NCBI GenBank assembly: GCA_001632425.1
Contig: KV425573.1
Coordinates: 136,460 to 200,459, forward strand
Reading direction: 5' to 3'
From: Neolentinus lepideus HHB14362 ss-1
Taxonomy: Eukaryota; Basidiomycota; Agaricomycetes; Gloeophyllales; Gloeophyllaceae
DNA length: 64,000 bases
The notes under the pieces are model-generated. The model was not told the origin of the DNA. It searched no databases and saw only the letters and a list, made by a program, of their open reading frames with translations. This document shows, one piece after another, positions 10,325 through 22,798 of this stretch (position 1 is the first letter of the stretch; each line of letters starts with the position of its first letter). The translations under genes were made by a program, and so were the position numbers.

Positions 10325-13271
10325 ATGTCTCACCGCCCGTACCACGCGAAGCCTGCGCCGCACTCGGAGGACGCGCAGCCCAACGAGGGCGTCGAGAGCC
10401 GGCGGGGCGTGCCGCTGATAGTGTCGAGGGCGCCGGTGAGGCAGCGGGATGCGGGGTGGGCGGGGCGGGGTGGAGGAGGGAGAGGTGCGAGTCCCACCAA
10501 TGTAAGAGGGAGAGGTGGAAGGGGGTGGGGCGGGGCCAGCGCGAGGAGCCCGGGGATGCCGATGAGCCCGCCGAGCAGCCAGAGCGCGGAGAGGACGATG
10601 ACGATGCCGGAGGTCTGGTTGTCGCAGGGCCGGCGAGCTTCGCAGAGTCCTATTCGCAGTCCGCGCGAGGCGAAGGCGAGTTCGTGTGCTCATCCATCTG
10701 CAAGCTCGAGTGCGGCGTCCAGTACTGTGCTTGCCAGGAAGGACGCGTCCCCGAAGCTCCCGTCGCCGCCCTTTACGCCTGAGACGACGCCCAACCTTCA
10801 TCCGGGCCTGCTTTCCGAGGTGGAGAGGGCGGCCAAGCGGAAGGCGTCCCTGGACCTCATACGTGCAGAGGCGGCGAAGAGGCGCAAGCTGGGCGGGCTG
10901 TCTCCGCTACCTGCGCCGCTGGTGGTTGTGAAAGAAGAAGCGTCGCCGCTGTCTGTGCGAGTGAAAGAGGAGCCTGTCGGTTCTGTCCTGCAGCCGCCTG
11001 CGTCTGTGAAGCAAGAGCAAGAGAGTGTCAACTTACCCTCGGAGGCGTTATTGCCGTCTGCTTCGCCGCCGAGAGAAACACAGGTGACCATCAAACCGGA
11101 CCCCGAGCCTGTACCTGTCCAGCCCGACTCGTCTTGTCCTGCCATTCCCTGCGTACCCTCTGAGCCTGAGAGCCGGCTGACCACCTCCGGGTCCGTGCGC
11201 GTGCATCCCATCCCGGATTCGTGCCTCAAGACGAGCGCGCACTGGAAGCGGAACAGGGAGAAGTGGGTGAAGAGCGAGGTCGCGAAGGTCCTGAAGAAGG
11301 GCAAGAACGTGCGGTTCGAGCGGGCGCTCCTTAGGTGTGTCGTCTGTGCTGTGTGCGGGATGCTGACGTGCTGAGCGGAGAAGGGATGATGGGTTGGTTA
11401 TAGACTGGTGAGTGTTGTTTTTGTTGCGGTTTTTCCTTTTTTTCGTGGTGGATATATATTCATGGTTTGCCGCAGGATAAGCCTCACGCCTGTCCGCTCC
11501 GAGACGCTCCTCCCGCCCTCACCCGGACCTCCCGCTCGTCCCGCAACTCAACCCACTCCTGCTGACCCCCAACCTTACTCCACCTCCTCCTCACCCCGAC
11601 TTCCTGAACCGCGGCAATCCTCGATTTCTCCGCCGCCCAAACACGCGCCCCATCGCCTTCACCTCCCGCGCCGGTCTTCGTCTCCCATGCCTTCTTCGCC
11701 GAGCCCGTTCACGCTGTCCCAGGCGCCCTCCGTACCACCGAGACAGCACAGTCGAGGTAGGCTGTCTCTTGGGGAGCTGAGGGCGGCCGTGAGGGCGAGG
11801 CGGGAGATGGAGAGGGAGGTTGTTGTGATTGATGAGGATGATGGACAGGCGGGTGAGGACTCAGGAAAGGGTGTGAGTTGTTTTTTCGAGAATGTGATCA
11901 TCTATCTATCTATGGTTCTGATGTCTGAATCAGTCTAGGAGTTTGTCGAAGGTCCCCGAACCTCTGTCGACTGCGATAGTATCGCCACGCCAACCTGCAG
12001 GAGGTGCTTCACAGGACTTGCGGGTGGTTACGACTGCTTCGCATCTCCCTGGCTCGGACCTTGATAATTACGCGCAAACTGGCTCGTCAGCCTCGGATCC
12101 CATTGCATCAGCGCCGGTGCCCACTGAATCAACGGTGCCGTCTTCGGACGATGAGTCTTGGGAAGATGTCATGCAGGTTGAGGGTGAGTTGGTGTATTTT
12201 GAAGAACAAGCGACTCTGTCGACCAGGGCGGACTGGGCGGATGATCGAGCGGGGAGCGCGGTTGACACGCCCTGCCTTGAAACTACTGTTCTTCAGCCAC
12301 AGGATAAGGAAAAGGACATTGATGTTTACGCGGGGGCGGTCGCATCGGATGCCCCGGCTCTGGACGCTGTGGCAGATAATATGGACCTTCAACCCGGTGC
12401 TCCAGTACCTACCCAAATGTCTGAACCTGGGTCAGCGACAAACGCCGGACATCTCCAGGCAAGTACAGACCCGCCCGCGCCAGACGTTCGCCCATTGAGA
12501 GAAGAAGGTGCCATCCGAGACTTACCGCACGAGATCATGCGCCTAGCGGAGGAGTTTATAACGCAGTAAGTGCGCAGCTTTGTTGTTTTAGGCCTGATCA
12601 TTGTTGTAATAATAGTCCGTGTTCGCTTTTGTTATTCTAGGTATGTGCGGCTCTTTGACTCTGATAGATCAGCTCTGGCGAGCGCATATGCGAGTAACGC
12701 GTTGTTCTCGTATCGGATAAACCCGTCCTTGCGACGTACCACTGGCAAGTACCCCCCTTTTGCGTCAACGGCAGGATCAAGAGATGTATTGGGTGAGGCT
12801 ATTTCTTCTTCCGATTATGTACATTATACTGAAAGAAGTCTACTCAGGCTCGAACGCACTCACCGCTCTCCACACCTCCCGACTAGACATCCTCGACACC
12901 CTCTTATCCTTCAACGACTCGTACAAGTTCATAGCCGACGGCGAGGCGGTCGACATGTCCTCCGATACGACGTGCATAAGGATGGGGGCTGGTGCTGAGG
13001 GCGAGAGCAGCGACGTGGTGCTTATTGTGTGTGACACGACGCTTCGATATTGTGGGGTCCAGAGAAGTCCGAGTCGCCGCGGTGATGGGGACATTGGGAT
13101 AGACATGACGTTTGCGCTGAGGCGGAAGGAGGTGGGTGGGGCGGACCGGTGCGTTTTCGGAGATTGTTTCTGTTGTTGTTACTAATAGTCTGGTTTCGCA
13201 GGGACACAAGCGGGCTCTGGCCACTCGTCGTAGTTTCTCATCAGATGACGGTCAGGGATCTAAGTTCATAA
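10325..13271 (+). CDS. NTF2-like domain nuclear protein (Mex67/NXF-type fold)
   Basis: Six exons, 10325-11334, 11476-11872, 11934-12565, 12641-12792, 12848-13148 and 13202-13271, join to about 853 residues. The first 600 residues are mostly disordered: an RGG-like stretch (GRGGRGWGG), a basic segment AAKRRKLGG that may be a nuclear signal, and acidic Ser-rich parts. The last 220 residues look like an NTF2-like fold of the mRNA-export receptor type: YVRLFDSDRSALASAY, ALFSYRIN, SRLDILDTLLSFN, and the closing strand SGLWPLVVVSHQMTVRDL. No LRR, RRM or UBA domain is seen, so it is not Mex67 itself. A nuclear or RNA-linked role is inferred. Intron 1 (141 nt) is the least certain. Confidence 0.68.
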
Positions 13272-13863
13272 TTTGCTGTGCAGAATATATTGAAATCATG
13301 TACACTCGAATTGCGCTCAATGTTGTAGTTATAGCCTGTTTCGACCTTCGCACACAGACCAACTCGGAGGGATACAGCCAAAAAAAAACTCCCATCACGA
13401 AAATACATGAACCGACCCAGACTTGAACTGAGGACCACCTGTGAACATCCAGTGTTAGACAGGTGTGATAACCAACTACACCATCGGTCCCAAAGGAATG
13501 AATTATATTATAATCATATTACAAATCCTGTTGATAATGGGTTCGTTCGGACGACGCGCCGGCTGCTGCAACCGTTTAGGATATGACACTTCCGCTTTTG
13601 ACATTGAACTGCCAAAATCGCGCGCGCAATGACGAAAACAACCGATGCCCAGCGCCTCGACGGAAGTACTGTCGCCATGTCAGGAACTCGGCTCTGCCTT
13701 GCAGTCTGTACACTTAGCCTGATACTGTCCTTTCTTGCAGGTATCGATAGGCCATATATACTCCCGCCACAGTCATAGGCCTTGCTCGACAGTGTTTGCA
13801 CAATATCTCTGTCTTAGGTTTCATTCACCGATCTAGCTTGTTTTCCTGACGCCGATACGAGGG
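13272..13863. other. Intergenic holding tRNA-Val
   Basis: The only feature seen is the tRNA at 13408-13490. The remaining 370 bp upstream of the MFS gene should contain its promoter; no clear TATA box was seen. Confidence 0.5.
13408..13490 (-). tRNA. tRNA-Val(AAC) with a 9-nt intron
   Basis: Read on the minus strand the gene starts GGACCGATGGTGTAGTTGG. Acceptor stem GGACCGA pairs with TCGGTTC (one G-U). The D arm is GTG...CAC. The anticodon stem CCTGT pairs with ACAGG, the loop is CTAACAC giving anticodon AAC, and a 9-nt intron (CTGGATGTT) sits one base 3' of the anticodon, the standard position for nuclear tRNA introns. The T arm CTCAG-TTCAAGT-CTGGG is intact. The discriminator is A; CCA is not encoded. 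Confidence 0.92.
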
Positions 13864-16144
13864 ATGAGCCATATACCACAGGACGACGATAAGCAAGTGG
13901 CCGGCGACGACCCAGCGCTCCAGCCGCTTTTACCCTCGTCGGAGAACCATCAGGAGAGCGATGGACACTCTTATGTTACGCAATCGGGGTTCAAGAGACT
14001 ATCGGCGATAGACAAGAAGACACTGTTATTGACGACCACCATGGATAAGATGGGCATGGGACGATATTCCGTCAGTGCAGGTCTCTTTGCTGAGATCTGC
14101 GTAGCCTCCGAGAGACAATAGCATGCTAACGCTCTTTTCATAGTGGTACATCTTCTTCGTAAGTCTAAAAGTATCTCAAGAGGCCACGAATAGACTAAGA
14201 GACGCATCACACCACAGTTATGTGGATACGGCTACGCCCTTGATTTGATGTGGGCGCAAGCCTTCGGGCTGATAGTCAGCTCGGCACAGCAGGAATTTGG
14301 CATACCGGGTGACTATGTGCGCCCATTTGACCTCCACGACCTTATTAACGACTCCTCGCAGATTCTCAGTTTGGCACACTCCTTACAGCGTTCAACATCG
14401 GCCTCACGATAGGCGCCTTCAGCTGGGGCATCATCGGTGACATAGTACACCTTTTCCATGAAATGTACTAGGATTTGCAACTGATTACACCTTGTACAGT
14501 TCGGCCGTAAATGGGCGTTCAACCTCACCGTCCTCATCACAGGCTTCTGGGGCTTGTTACTAGGTTCGGCCCCCAGCTGGCCCTGGCTTTGCTTTCTCTC
14601 CATCTTCACGGGTTTCGGGATCGGTGGCAATATACCCACTGACGCGAGCATCGTGCATGAGTTCTTGCCACACGTCCGTCCGTCTCTTGTATCACCTCTT
14701 CCCGATACAAAATAACCCTTTAATAGGATCGCAAGTACCTACTAGCTGCCTTATCACTCTTCCAACCGTTGGGTGTGGTTATATGCTCCGTCATAGCTTG
14801 GGGATTCATACCCTCAAATAGTTGCGAGCCTGGATTGAAGTCGTGCAATATTACTGCCCCAGGGGTACAGTGTTGCGCCAGGGACGATAATCTTGGGTGG
14901 AGGTTTACTACGTGAGTGGCTGGAAAGTACCTAATGGATCCCACTTATTTAGACATGACAGGAATATAATAGGGGCTATCACGCTGTTCTGTTTCTTCCT
15001 TCGCTTTGTCGTCTTTAATTTCCAGGTACGCGCACACAGAGCACATATATCCACCCAAAACATTGACCCCTGGCTATATATCTGCAGGAAAGTCCTAAAT
15101 TCCTCCTTCTCCAAGGCCGTGAACAAGAGGCTGTCAACGTGATCCAGCATATTGCCAAGGTAAACCGCCAGCCGTGCTCACTCACCATCGACGACATATG
15201 TGTGCTTGATGGTCAGTTTTGTTAGCTTCCTTACTTGGCTACTTGCGGAGCCTCATACTACATCAGGTGACGACACATCCGAGTCTTCTGCCAAATCCGG
15301 AGAACCGAAGACGTGGGCGGAACTGACCAGCCAGTTCAAGGTGTTTTTTGAGACGCCGTATATGATGCGGTTGTCGCTTGCAATTTGGGCTACGTTTATC
15401 TTCGATTATGCGGCATTCTCTATTGGTGAGTGTACACCCGCCCTCTCATTCGCACCCAAGACACTGATCGACTGTCGACCAGCCGGTGGATTCTTACCGG
15501 ATATCTTGAGGAGAAAGGGTGTGGCTGCTGGGCAGTCAGTGGACATTACATATCGGAACTAGTACGTGCCTTGATGTGCCCCTTGTGAGTGAACTAAAAG
15601 AGGATCAGCATAATCATCTACGCTCCGGGTATTCTGGGTGTGGTACTGGGTGCACTTGTCATACAAACCAAGACACTCGGAAAGACCTGGTCGATGACTA
15701 TTTCTGCTAGCTTGATGGCGGCGTCGTTGTTCGCTTTTGTGTACATTGTGAGTAAACTAGGAAGCTTCTGTATGAGCGTTCGGCTGACGTAGACATTAGG
15801 ACTCGCCGGGGGCGAATGTCGGGTTTAATGCCATGGAGTATTTCTTCCAATCTATGTACGTTAAATATTCTGATTACTCTACTCGGCTGAATAACCTCGG
15901 GCAAAGGTTTAACGCGATCTTGTATGGATACACGCCCGAAGCTTTCCCAGCCGCCGTGCGGGGTTCTGCCTGTGGCATCGCTAGCACCTGGGGTCGCCTT
16001 TCGTCTATTATTGCGCCTCTGATCGCGACCAGACTACTGGCAACGAGCGTCGACGGTGTACTTTATCTCGCTGGAGGGGCAGCAGTGCTGTCCGCGGTGG
16101 TGACGCTCTTCTTGCCCGAGAAGCTGAAGAACGAAGGATTTTGA
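13864..16144 (+). CDS. MFS transporter, SV2/SVOP-like
   Basis: Thirteen exons (13864-14070, 14144-14158, 14218-14308, 14362-14444, 14500-14673, 14727-14911, 14962-15025, 15088-15211, 15267-15425, 15483-15561, 15609-15747, 15800-15855, 15907-16144) give about 537 residues. Twelve hydrophobic segments are expected. The loop 2-3 signature is GDIFGRKW, followed by GFGIGGNIPTDASIVHEFLP and, before the central loop, ESPKFLLLQGREQEAVNVI. These are typical of fungal MFS proteins related to SV2/SVOP. The C-terminal half has GVVLGALVIQTKTLGKTW and PAAVRGSACGIASTWGR. It is the first gene of the proposed mycosporine cluster and faces the aldo-keto reductase, so export or vacuolar loading of the product is a fair guess. 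The substrate is unknown. Confidence 0.85.
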
Positions 16145-17085
16145 ACTGGTAACTATGTGGGCGCGAGTCGAAGATTGTACGTGTAAGACCAGGTGTTCGT
16201 GGATCGGTTGTGAGTAGTCGTAGTTTGAGTTATGATTCCCGAATCACCGTGTGGTTTATGTATTTCTATAATCTAGAATCCGTGTAGAGTCTTGTACGTG
16301 CCGTTTAGTATAGACTTCCCTTGATTCGTAGGTCACTTGCCCTTTTGAACGAGCAATAATAATAATCGCTGTCTCGTAAGCGTACGCCCGAACGTCTCAA
16401 CCTAGAATTGCCTGGTGCAGCTCGACGGCAAGAAACTTGGTAGGATTGGGGGTTTGGCGTTATTAGTCCGTTAGGGGCTGTTTCTCTTTCTGGTGTAAAA
16501 TGATGATGATCGGGCTTCTGGTTCCGTTCGCTGGCATTCAAGTTGCGGGGGGTAGCATAATTAGGTTGTATCCGGCGGCCTAGGCACTTGATCCAATATG
16601 CCACGGCACTATACACACGGCCAGTGCCATCGGTCGGAATCCTCTTTCCCCTGTACATTCTTGTACGTTCCCTGGTAGCCTAATTTACCCTTGTAATGAG
16701 CTGTAAGTCATGCGATGGCTTCCGAGTTTCCGTTGGAGGTTTTGGCGGTATGACCGACACCGCCGAGTGAACGTGTTTTCTGTCCACTGCATTACCAGGG
16801 TCTGTATTCAATACACCGGCAAAACTCGATTGGAAGCTTCCGCTGTGCTCTATCAGACTGTAGGCTCCCGAAAGGGCAGTAGAATGTTCCAGGGAAAGTG
16901 CACACAGTGGTCCATCGTACGATCCAGACAGACTCTTGACGGCCGGAGGGTGCGGCATGGTCCTGAAGCATCGACACCTATGATTTCCCTTTCGAAGGAA
17001 TAGACGAGTCGTCCGATTGTTCAAGAGCAAACGCGCCATTTCGCTTCTCTTCCTGTTCATCATCTAAACCCGAGACGACGCTACC
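16145..17085. other. Intergenic, no gene seen
   Basis: About 940 bp between two plus-strand genes of the proposed cluster. Short frames only. It should carry the MFS terminator and the aldo-keto reductase promoter. Confidence 0.5.
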
Positions 17086-18271
17086 ATGGCTCTTACACTT
17101 CAAACAACGGTTGAGATCGCCCCCGGTATCCATATGCCGCAGCTGGGATTCGGTGTTTATGCATCGCCCAGGTCCATCTGTGAGAGAAGTGTGAAGCACG
17201 CTCTACTCCATGCTGGATTCAGGTGAGCACACCATCATATCTCGGTCGCTGCCCGAACCGCACATGTGTCGAAACTGAGCTGCTCTTCTGCCAAAGGCAC
17301 ATCGACTCCGCGTTGTATTATGAGAACGAAGCAGAAGTGGGAGCAGCAATCAAAGCCTCGGAACTGCCTCGAGACCAGATATTCGTCACCACGAAGATAC
17401 TTGCACCACCCCCGAACGATCCAGAGGGAGAGAAACTGCGGGACTTGCTGAATGAAGCGGTCAGCCGTTTCGGCTTAGGTTCGTAGATCACTCACTGTTT
17501 CCATCCCCTTGTCATGCTAATCATAACACATGCCAGATTATGTCGACCTATTCCTGATCCATACCCCAACGTCCGGACCGGAAGGACGAAGAAAGATGTG
17601 GGAGGGATTGGAACAGCTGAAACAGAGCGGAAAGACAAGGTCCATCGGCGTCTCGAACTTGTGTGTGCCTCATCATTTTCGATATGGGAATATCAGGTCA
17701 TGAAATCGTTACCTCGATCTAGCGGAGTCAAGCATCTCCAAGAACTCGCAGCAGTATCCTCGACGAAACCAGCGGTGAATCAGGTAGAGGTATGTGATTT
17801 TCTTCTAAGGTTTCAGCCGGCTGCTGAACTTGATTAGCTGCACCCATGGTGTCAGCAAAAGGACATCGTAGATTACTGCAAGCGAAACGGAATTACGGTT
17901 CAGGTGAGTCCACTGTCAAATCGAGGGTGTAAGCCCCTGACCACGGACCCAGGCATACTGTCCCTTGACCCGAGGACAGAAGTTCGACGATCCTACATTG
18001 ATGCGGCTTGTGTATGCCACACTCAAAGATCCAGCGCAGATCCTCCTTCGCTGGAGTCTGCAGAAAGGGTAGGCATGCATTCTCATATGCAGCGCAGTGA
18101 CTGAGGTCTTCCAGGTTCTCCCCATTACCAAAGTCAGACACGCCATCTCGGATAGATGCAGACGCAGATGTATATGACTTCGAGTTAACCGACGAACAGA
18201 TGGCTCTACTGGACGGACTTGATCAGGGAGCGAAAGGCGCCATAGACACTAACCCCGTCAACTGTCCTTGA
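17086..18271 (+). CDS. Aldo-keto reductase
   Basis: NADPH-dependent reductase of the AKR superfamily, reducing an aldehyde or ketone to an alcohol. Seven exons (17086-17222, 17297-17478, 17537-17660, 17723-17789, 17838-17903, 17953-18068, 18115-18271) give about 282 residues, normal for the family. The catalytic tetrad is complete: Asp49 and Tyr54 in HIDSALYYENE, Lys79 in VTTKI, His115 in LFLIHTP. The cofactor-binding motif near the C-terminus is GFSPLPKSDTPSRI. Its stop lies only 98 bp from the stop of the convergent NRPS-like reductase. In that setting it could reduce an aldehyde released by the reductase domain; this is inference. Confidence 0.88.
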
Positions 18272-18369
18272 AAGAGCGTCGTCAAGGGATATCGAAAGTA
18301 GGGCATAAACCAGTGTGCGTCCCAAGAAAGGCGGAAATTGTTAGTTGTTGGCTATGGGCTTCGTGTGGG

Positions 18370-21300
18370 CTATAAGAAACCTGTCTTCCTCCAGGACTCT
18401 ACAAACTTCCCCACAAGATCAACAGATAGAGAAGGCGGATCTCTCAACAATTTGGATGTGCTAGCAGCGATCGAGGTGTCATATACTGGCTGGGATTTCG
18501 GACTGTGGGTCTTGTCAGCATACTGTTGTGTACCGATAAGCACTGCTTCACGATTATATACATGGGACTTACTGCAACATGCCAAAATTCCAACAGCGCA
18601 CGAGTGCGGGTGTCATCTTCCTTGGACAATGCTTCTTCCAAACAGCCTAACCACTGCGTCGGAGATACCGTGGTGAAGATCAGACCAGCCGAAACCAGAT
18701 ACGAGAGGATGTTCGTCCAGGAAGTCTGCGTGTTCGGATTCACAACGTGGTAAACAGGAATAGAGTTAACGGCCCGCGAGTCGCGCGAGACATCAAAGAT
18801 GACTTCGGCAGCAATGTCGAGGGGAAGCCAGGATGGATACTACGACATTCCAATCAGACTTCAATAAGGACGCATAAAAGGCGGGCAGACCTCCTGCAGA
18901 GACGGAAGACAACCTGTATATTTCACGCTTGCAATCAGTAAGGGCCATGCCTCACTCTCATTCCAGATGCCCTTCTGAGTGTCCCCGCATAGCTGACCAA
19001 TTCTCGCTATGCGAATTCTGCCCCTGAGAGGAACGGCGTAGGCCCGACCACAGATATGTTCAGCAACCCATTTAGAACGGGAGTAACCCAGGGACGTAGC
19101 GCTATTCTCGGACCGAGGTAAAGACTCTTCTATAGGCCGCTGTCCTGTATAATCGTTTGCCACGGCAGCAGTAGAAGAGCAGAAGACGAGTGAGGCCCAT
19201 CGCTGACTGACGGCAGCGAGGTCAATGAGGTTCCGCAATCCTACGGATGGGTATTGTATGAGACATCACAGAAAGGATAGACGGATGGTGCCACATACCT
19301 GCCAGATGAACGGGGGCGAAACTTTCAAGGCTAGCTACGAAGTTTACGTCCCAAGCAGCCTATCGAGAAATAGTCAGATGATAAGCCCGTAGGAATCAAC
19401 ATCGCGGTGCTTACATGGACGATGACAGTCGCCCGCTCCTTCAGCATGCCGTACGCGTCGGGTGTCAACCCTAGGTTCGCTTCACCCAACCGCACTGCTA
19501 GGCATTTTACCCCCATCCACCCTGGTCCGGTAATGAAGGCGGACAATCCTCTTCGCTTTAAGCTTTGCGCTACTCGGTCTTTGGCTTCTGCATCGCCACT
19601 GGCTCTAACTAGAGCGATCACCTCCGAATCACCATCTCGCAGGTAACGAATAAGGAGGTGTGCACCCAGGGCACCAGTCGCGCCCGTCAAGACCTGCCAC
19701 ATGCATTAACTTACAAATATATAGTAGAAAACTGACATACTATTACGCGGCTTCCGCAGCTATCGACGGACACATCTGGCTGGGACGCTTGAATGTCGTG
19801 AAAAGTTCCGTACTTGACTACCAATTCACGCATCAGTCTGAAGACGTCATCGTCCGCGCTAGTTGCATCTCCACGCCTAATGTCCTCTATTGCTTTGACC
19901 AATCTGCAGAAATCGTAATGTCAAAGGACCTTTGGTGACTAGATAATCCTGGAGTCCTACCTTTTGACAGATGGGTAGTCATACACGACATTTGAAGGGA
20001 TACGACGATCCACAAGCTGTTACAGATGATCCCCGTCAATCACCATCGCTGACCGTTTTCATACGCACGGTACCTGTTGTAGTTTGCTACGTAGCTCGAT
20101 GGCTTTAACGGAGGTAACCCCCAGAACGAACAGATCGTCATCGTCGGTCCACAAGCTAATCTCCTCCGGCACGGCCAACCTTGTCGCGTCTCTGACATAC
20201 GCGACTAAATCTTGGCCGCTCAACAAAAGCAGGTTGGACGCGGATGCATCACCAGCCTCCAGAGTATGGTAGGCTCGTTCAATAGTCTCAGCATACTGCT
20301 GATATGCTAGGGGTCGGAGTAGTGTCCCTTTGCTCGCTCTCGGGAAGACGGAATCTGGTGGTAGTACGATCACCATCTCGTCCATGATGTGGGCGTAGGA
20401 TGGGTTCCTACTGTTGACAGCATGAACAACGTCTAGCACAGATTCCCTAGTGGCAGTCACACCGGCTGGCAAGACGAGCACACCTAAAAATGGACGTGAC
20501 GAGCCGAATACGAGGGCTTCGCAGACGATGGGCGATGCTCTGAGACTATTCTCTACGGCACTCGCCGAGATCTTTTTGCCGTTAGTCTACTCATGACTTA
20601 GACGTTATTCAAATAGATTAGAAGTGAGCGCACCATAACTATTATATCATCCGCTCTACCTGCGTACCTCCATGCGTGAGGAATGGTGGGATGCTTGGCG
20701 TAGAGGTCACCAGTCGCGAAGCTACCATCCGGTTGGTTGGATACATTCTGGCGCATATCATCCCAGTTAGAGGCATTGCGAGTTATACACTGGAGAATAG
20801 GACGAACCAATGTGGGGAACGCACTGTCGACAATTAACTCATAGCTACCGGTGTCTCCAGCAGGTTCGAACCAGAGTAAACCTAGGCCGTGACTATAATC
20901 TCTCAGCCAGCTCCATGCCTTGTCTGTTACACAGTTTCTAGCAGAGCTCAGCAGGACTGGAATTGACCCTCGCGTTAGTCTCTTACAAAAGCGTCCAATA
21001 TCAGACTGACATATACGTACATCCGCATTCGCTTGAGCCAAGACGACTCACAAGACACACGCCTTTTGATACCAGGTAGTCACCCGTCTCTTCGGGAAGA
21101 GGCGCACCACCAGTACTGACGAGATGCATAGCCTGCAGCATACGTATACCAGATTCCGATTCCGAGAGCATCTTCAGGATGTAGGGGACTGAAAGGAAGG
21201 CGCGAACGTCCGAGCAAGCAGAAACAGCGCTCACTACGTTGGATACATTGATGGGATGCAAAGAGGAATAGAGATATAAAGGTGTTAGAGACATCATAGC

Positions 21301-22395
21301 GCGCAGGAAGTCGGGCATCCCGCCCTATATGGACTTATCAGTATCATAGGCCATATATATATAAGCATATACATACGTGATAGAGCGGTGTTGTAGTAAA
21401 TGCAGCATCGCCTGGAAGGCAAGGAAGGCCTTCCGTCCACACTCTATGCGTGTGGTATATGGGCTAAGCGAGAGGAATGGGTTAATCAATTATTTTGACA
21501 AGAAATAGCTCAGTAATGGCATACCTTCGGCATACCGGTAGATCCACTGGTATGAAACACTAAAGCGATAGTGTCCTTCTCGTCGAAAGGGTTCAAGGCA
21601 GTATTCAACATTGGTGGCTCTGGGGAGGAGCAAGCTTCCCATGTTGCCCGTGATGGCATAGACATTATGTGAACACTGTCACGATCCGCAATGGTACCAT
21701 CTTGTCTTTGCACAACCGCATTGAATGCTAAGTGCATATACATGGAATGGCAGAAGAGATGGGCACATTTCGTGTTAAGACAGAGATTACGAACAGCTTC
21801 GGCACTGTTTTGTGGACTAAAGAATAAGTCAGTAACAATTCCCGTAAGCCATGGCTGAGACAGGGTGACATGTGAGACGATCTTGAACCGGCCGCGCTTT
21901 GGTTTGAATTTGAAGACATATATACGCACGCTACTAGCAGAACACCATACCCAAGTCTTATCGCGGCGAAAACGAAGACAATAAAATCGATACAACTGGG
22001 CGACAATAAGGCGACGATCCTGTTTTTCAATCCATCTTGTGCTTCCCTGGGTTGTAGAGTCCCTTGGCGAACTAACTCGGAAGCTACCGCATTCGAAGCT
22101 TGGAGGAGAGAAGCGAACGCTGTTATACATAAGCGAAGCATGAGGAACTGTTTCTCGCGTTCCGCTTTGACTGCAACTCACTAAGTTTTTTCACCTCCCA
22201 ATTGCTCCCATTACTTGATGCCCCTTCGTCCGCAACCTTGTGCTCTGGAAACCCTGCTATCAAAGTATCTGGATGTGTCTTGGCTCGCTCTTGCAGGACT
22301 TGATTCAATGAAACAAAGCCATGCGGGTTCTTGTCGTTTAGTAGCCTGGCCTGGCCACCGGTGCAAGTCAGATACGACTCTTCTACGGGGAGCAT
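18370..22395 (-). CDS. NRPS-like adenylate-forming reductase (A-T-R)
   Basis: Fourteen exons on the minus strand (22395-22182, 22119-21930, 21816-21525, 21463-21377, 21324-21021, 20956-20634, 20586-20074, 20016-19961, 19903-19741, 19693-19415, 19359-19299, 19240-18891, 18839-18573, 18522-18370) give about 1083 residues. Domain order is adenylation (about 20-560), thiolation (about 575-660) and thioester reductase (about 700-1083); there is no condensation domain. Adenylation motifs: TSGSTGMPK (about 224-232), GDLYAKHP, GRADDIIVM, NGKKISASAVE with the late lysine. The thiolation site is LGVTSVKAIEL (Ser about 629). The reductase begins VLTGATGALG (about 715) and has the catalytic GYSRSKWVAE (about 880). 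Such enzymes activate a carboxylic acid and release it as aldehyde or alcohol. The substrate cannot be read from sequence by eye. It is transcribed away from the ATP-grasp gene across 403 bp. Confidence 0.9.
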
Positions 22396-22798
22396 CGTTC
22401 ATCATGCAGACTGTTATGGCGCTTATAAGAACTGATATCACTATCTGCTGTATCGCGGTACTGGCAATTCCGCGTCCTTTCTGAAGGCAATGACGCTACA
22501 CGGCCCAGGTCATCCGATTGTCCGAACTCTGTGAGCTTCTAGGGCAATCATCTCACCGTATGTTCTCTCATTTCCCCGTCATGATGATTAGTTTCGCGAT
22601 CGGTAATCCTTTGACTTCAATCAAATGCACTGGGACGTTAGCTTTACGTCTGCGAACCATATGGTATGATCCTCGTTCTTGCTGAGATCGAAGGACCGGC
22701 ATCAAGTTTCTAAATTCTCTTACTTATACCCGGACGATTCCTGCGTTGGACTATCTCCCCTTTACCTCCTTTGTATACACCGGAGAGTCCCTGTCGCA
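22396..22798. promoter_or_regulatory. Shared promoter of NRPS-like reductase and ATP-grasp genes
   Basis: The two genes start 403 bp apart and point away from each other, so this stretch must hold both promoters. This arrangement favours co-expression. No specific factor site was identified. Confidence 0.55.

Noticed and set aside
12745..12774. A GC-AG intron of 30 nt in exon 4 of the NTF2-like gene
   Set aside because: Too short to be spliced and a multiple of three with no stop, so reading through is simpler.
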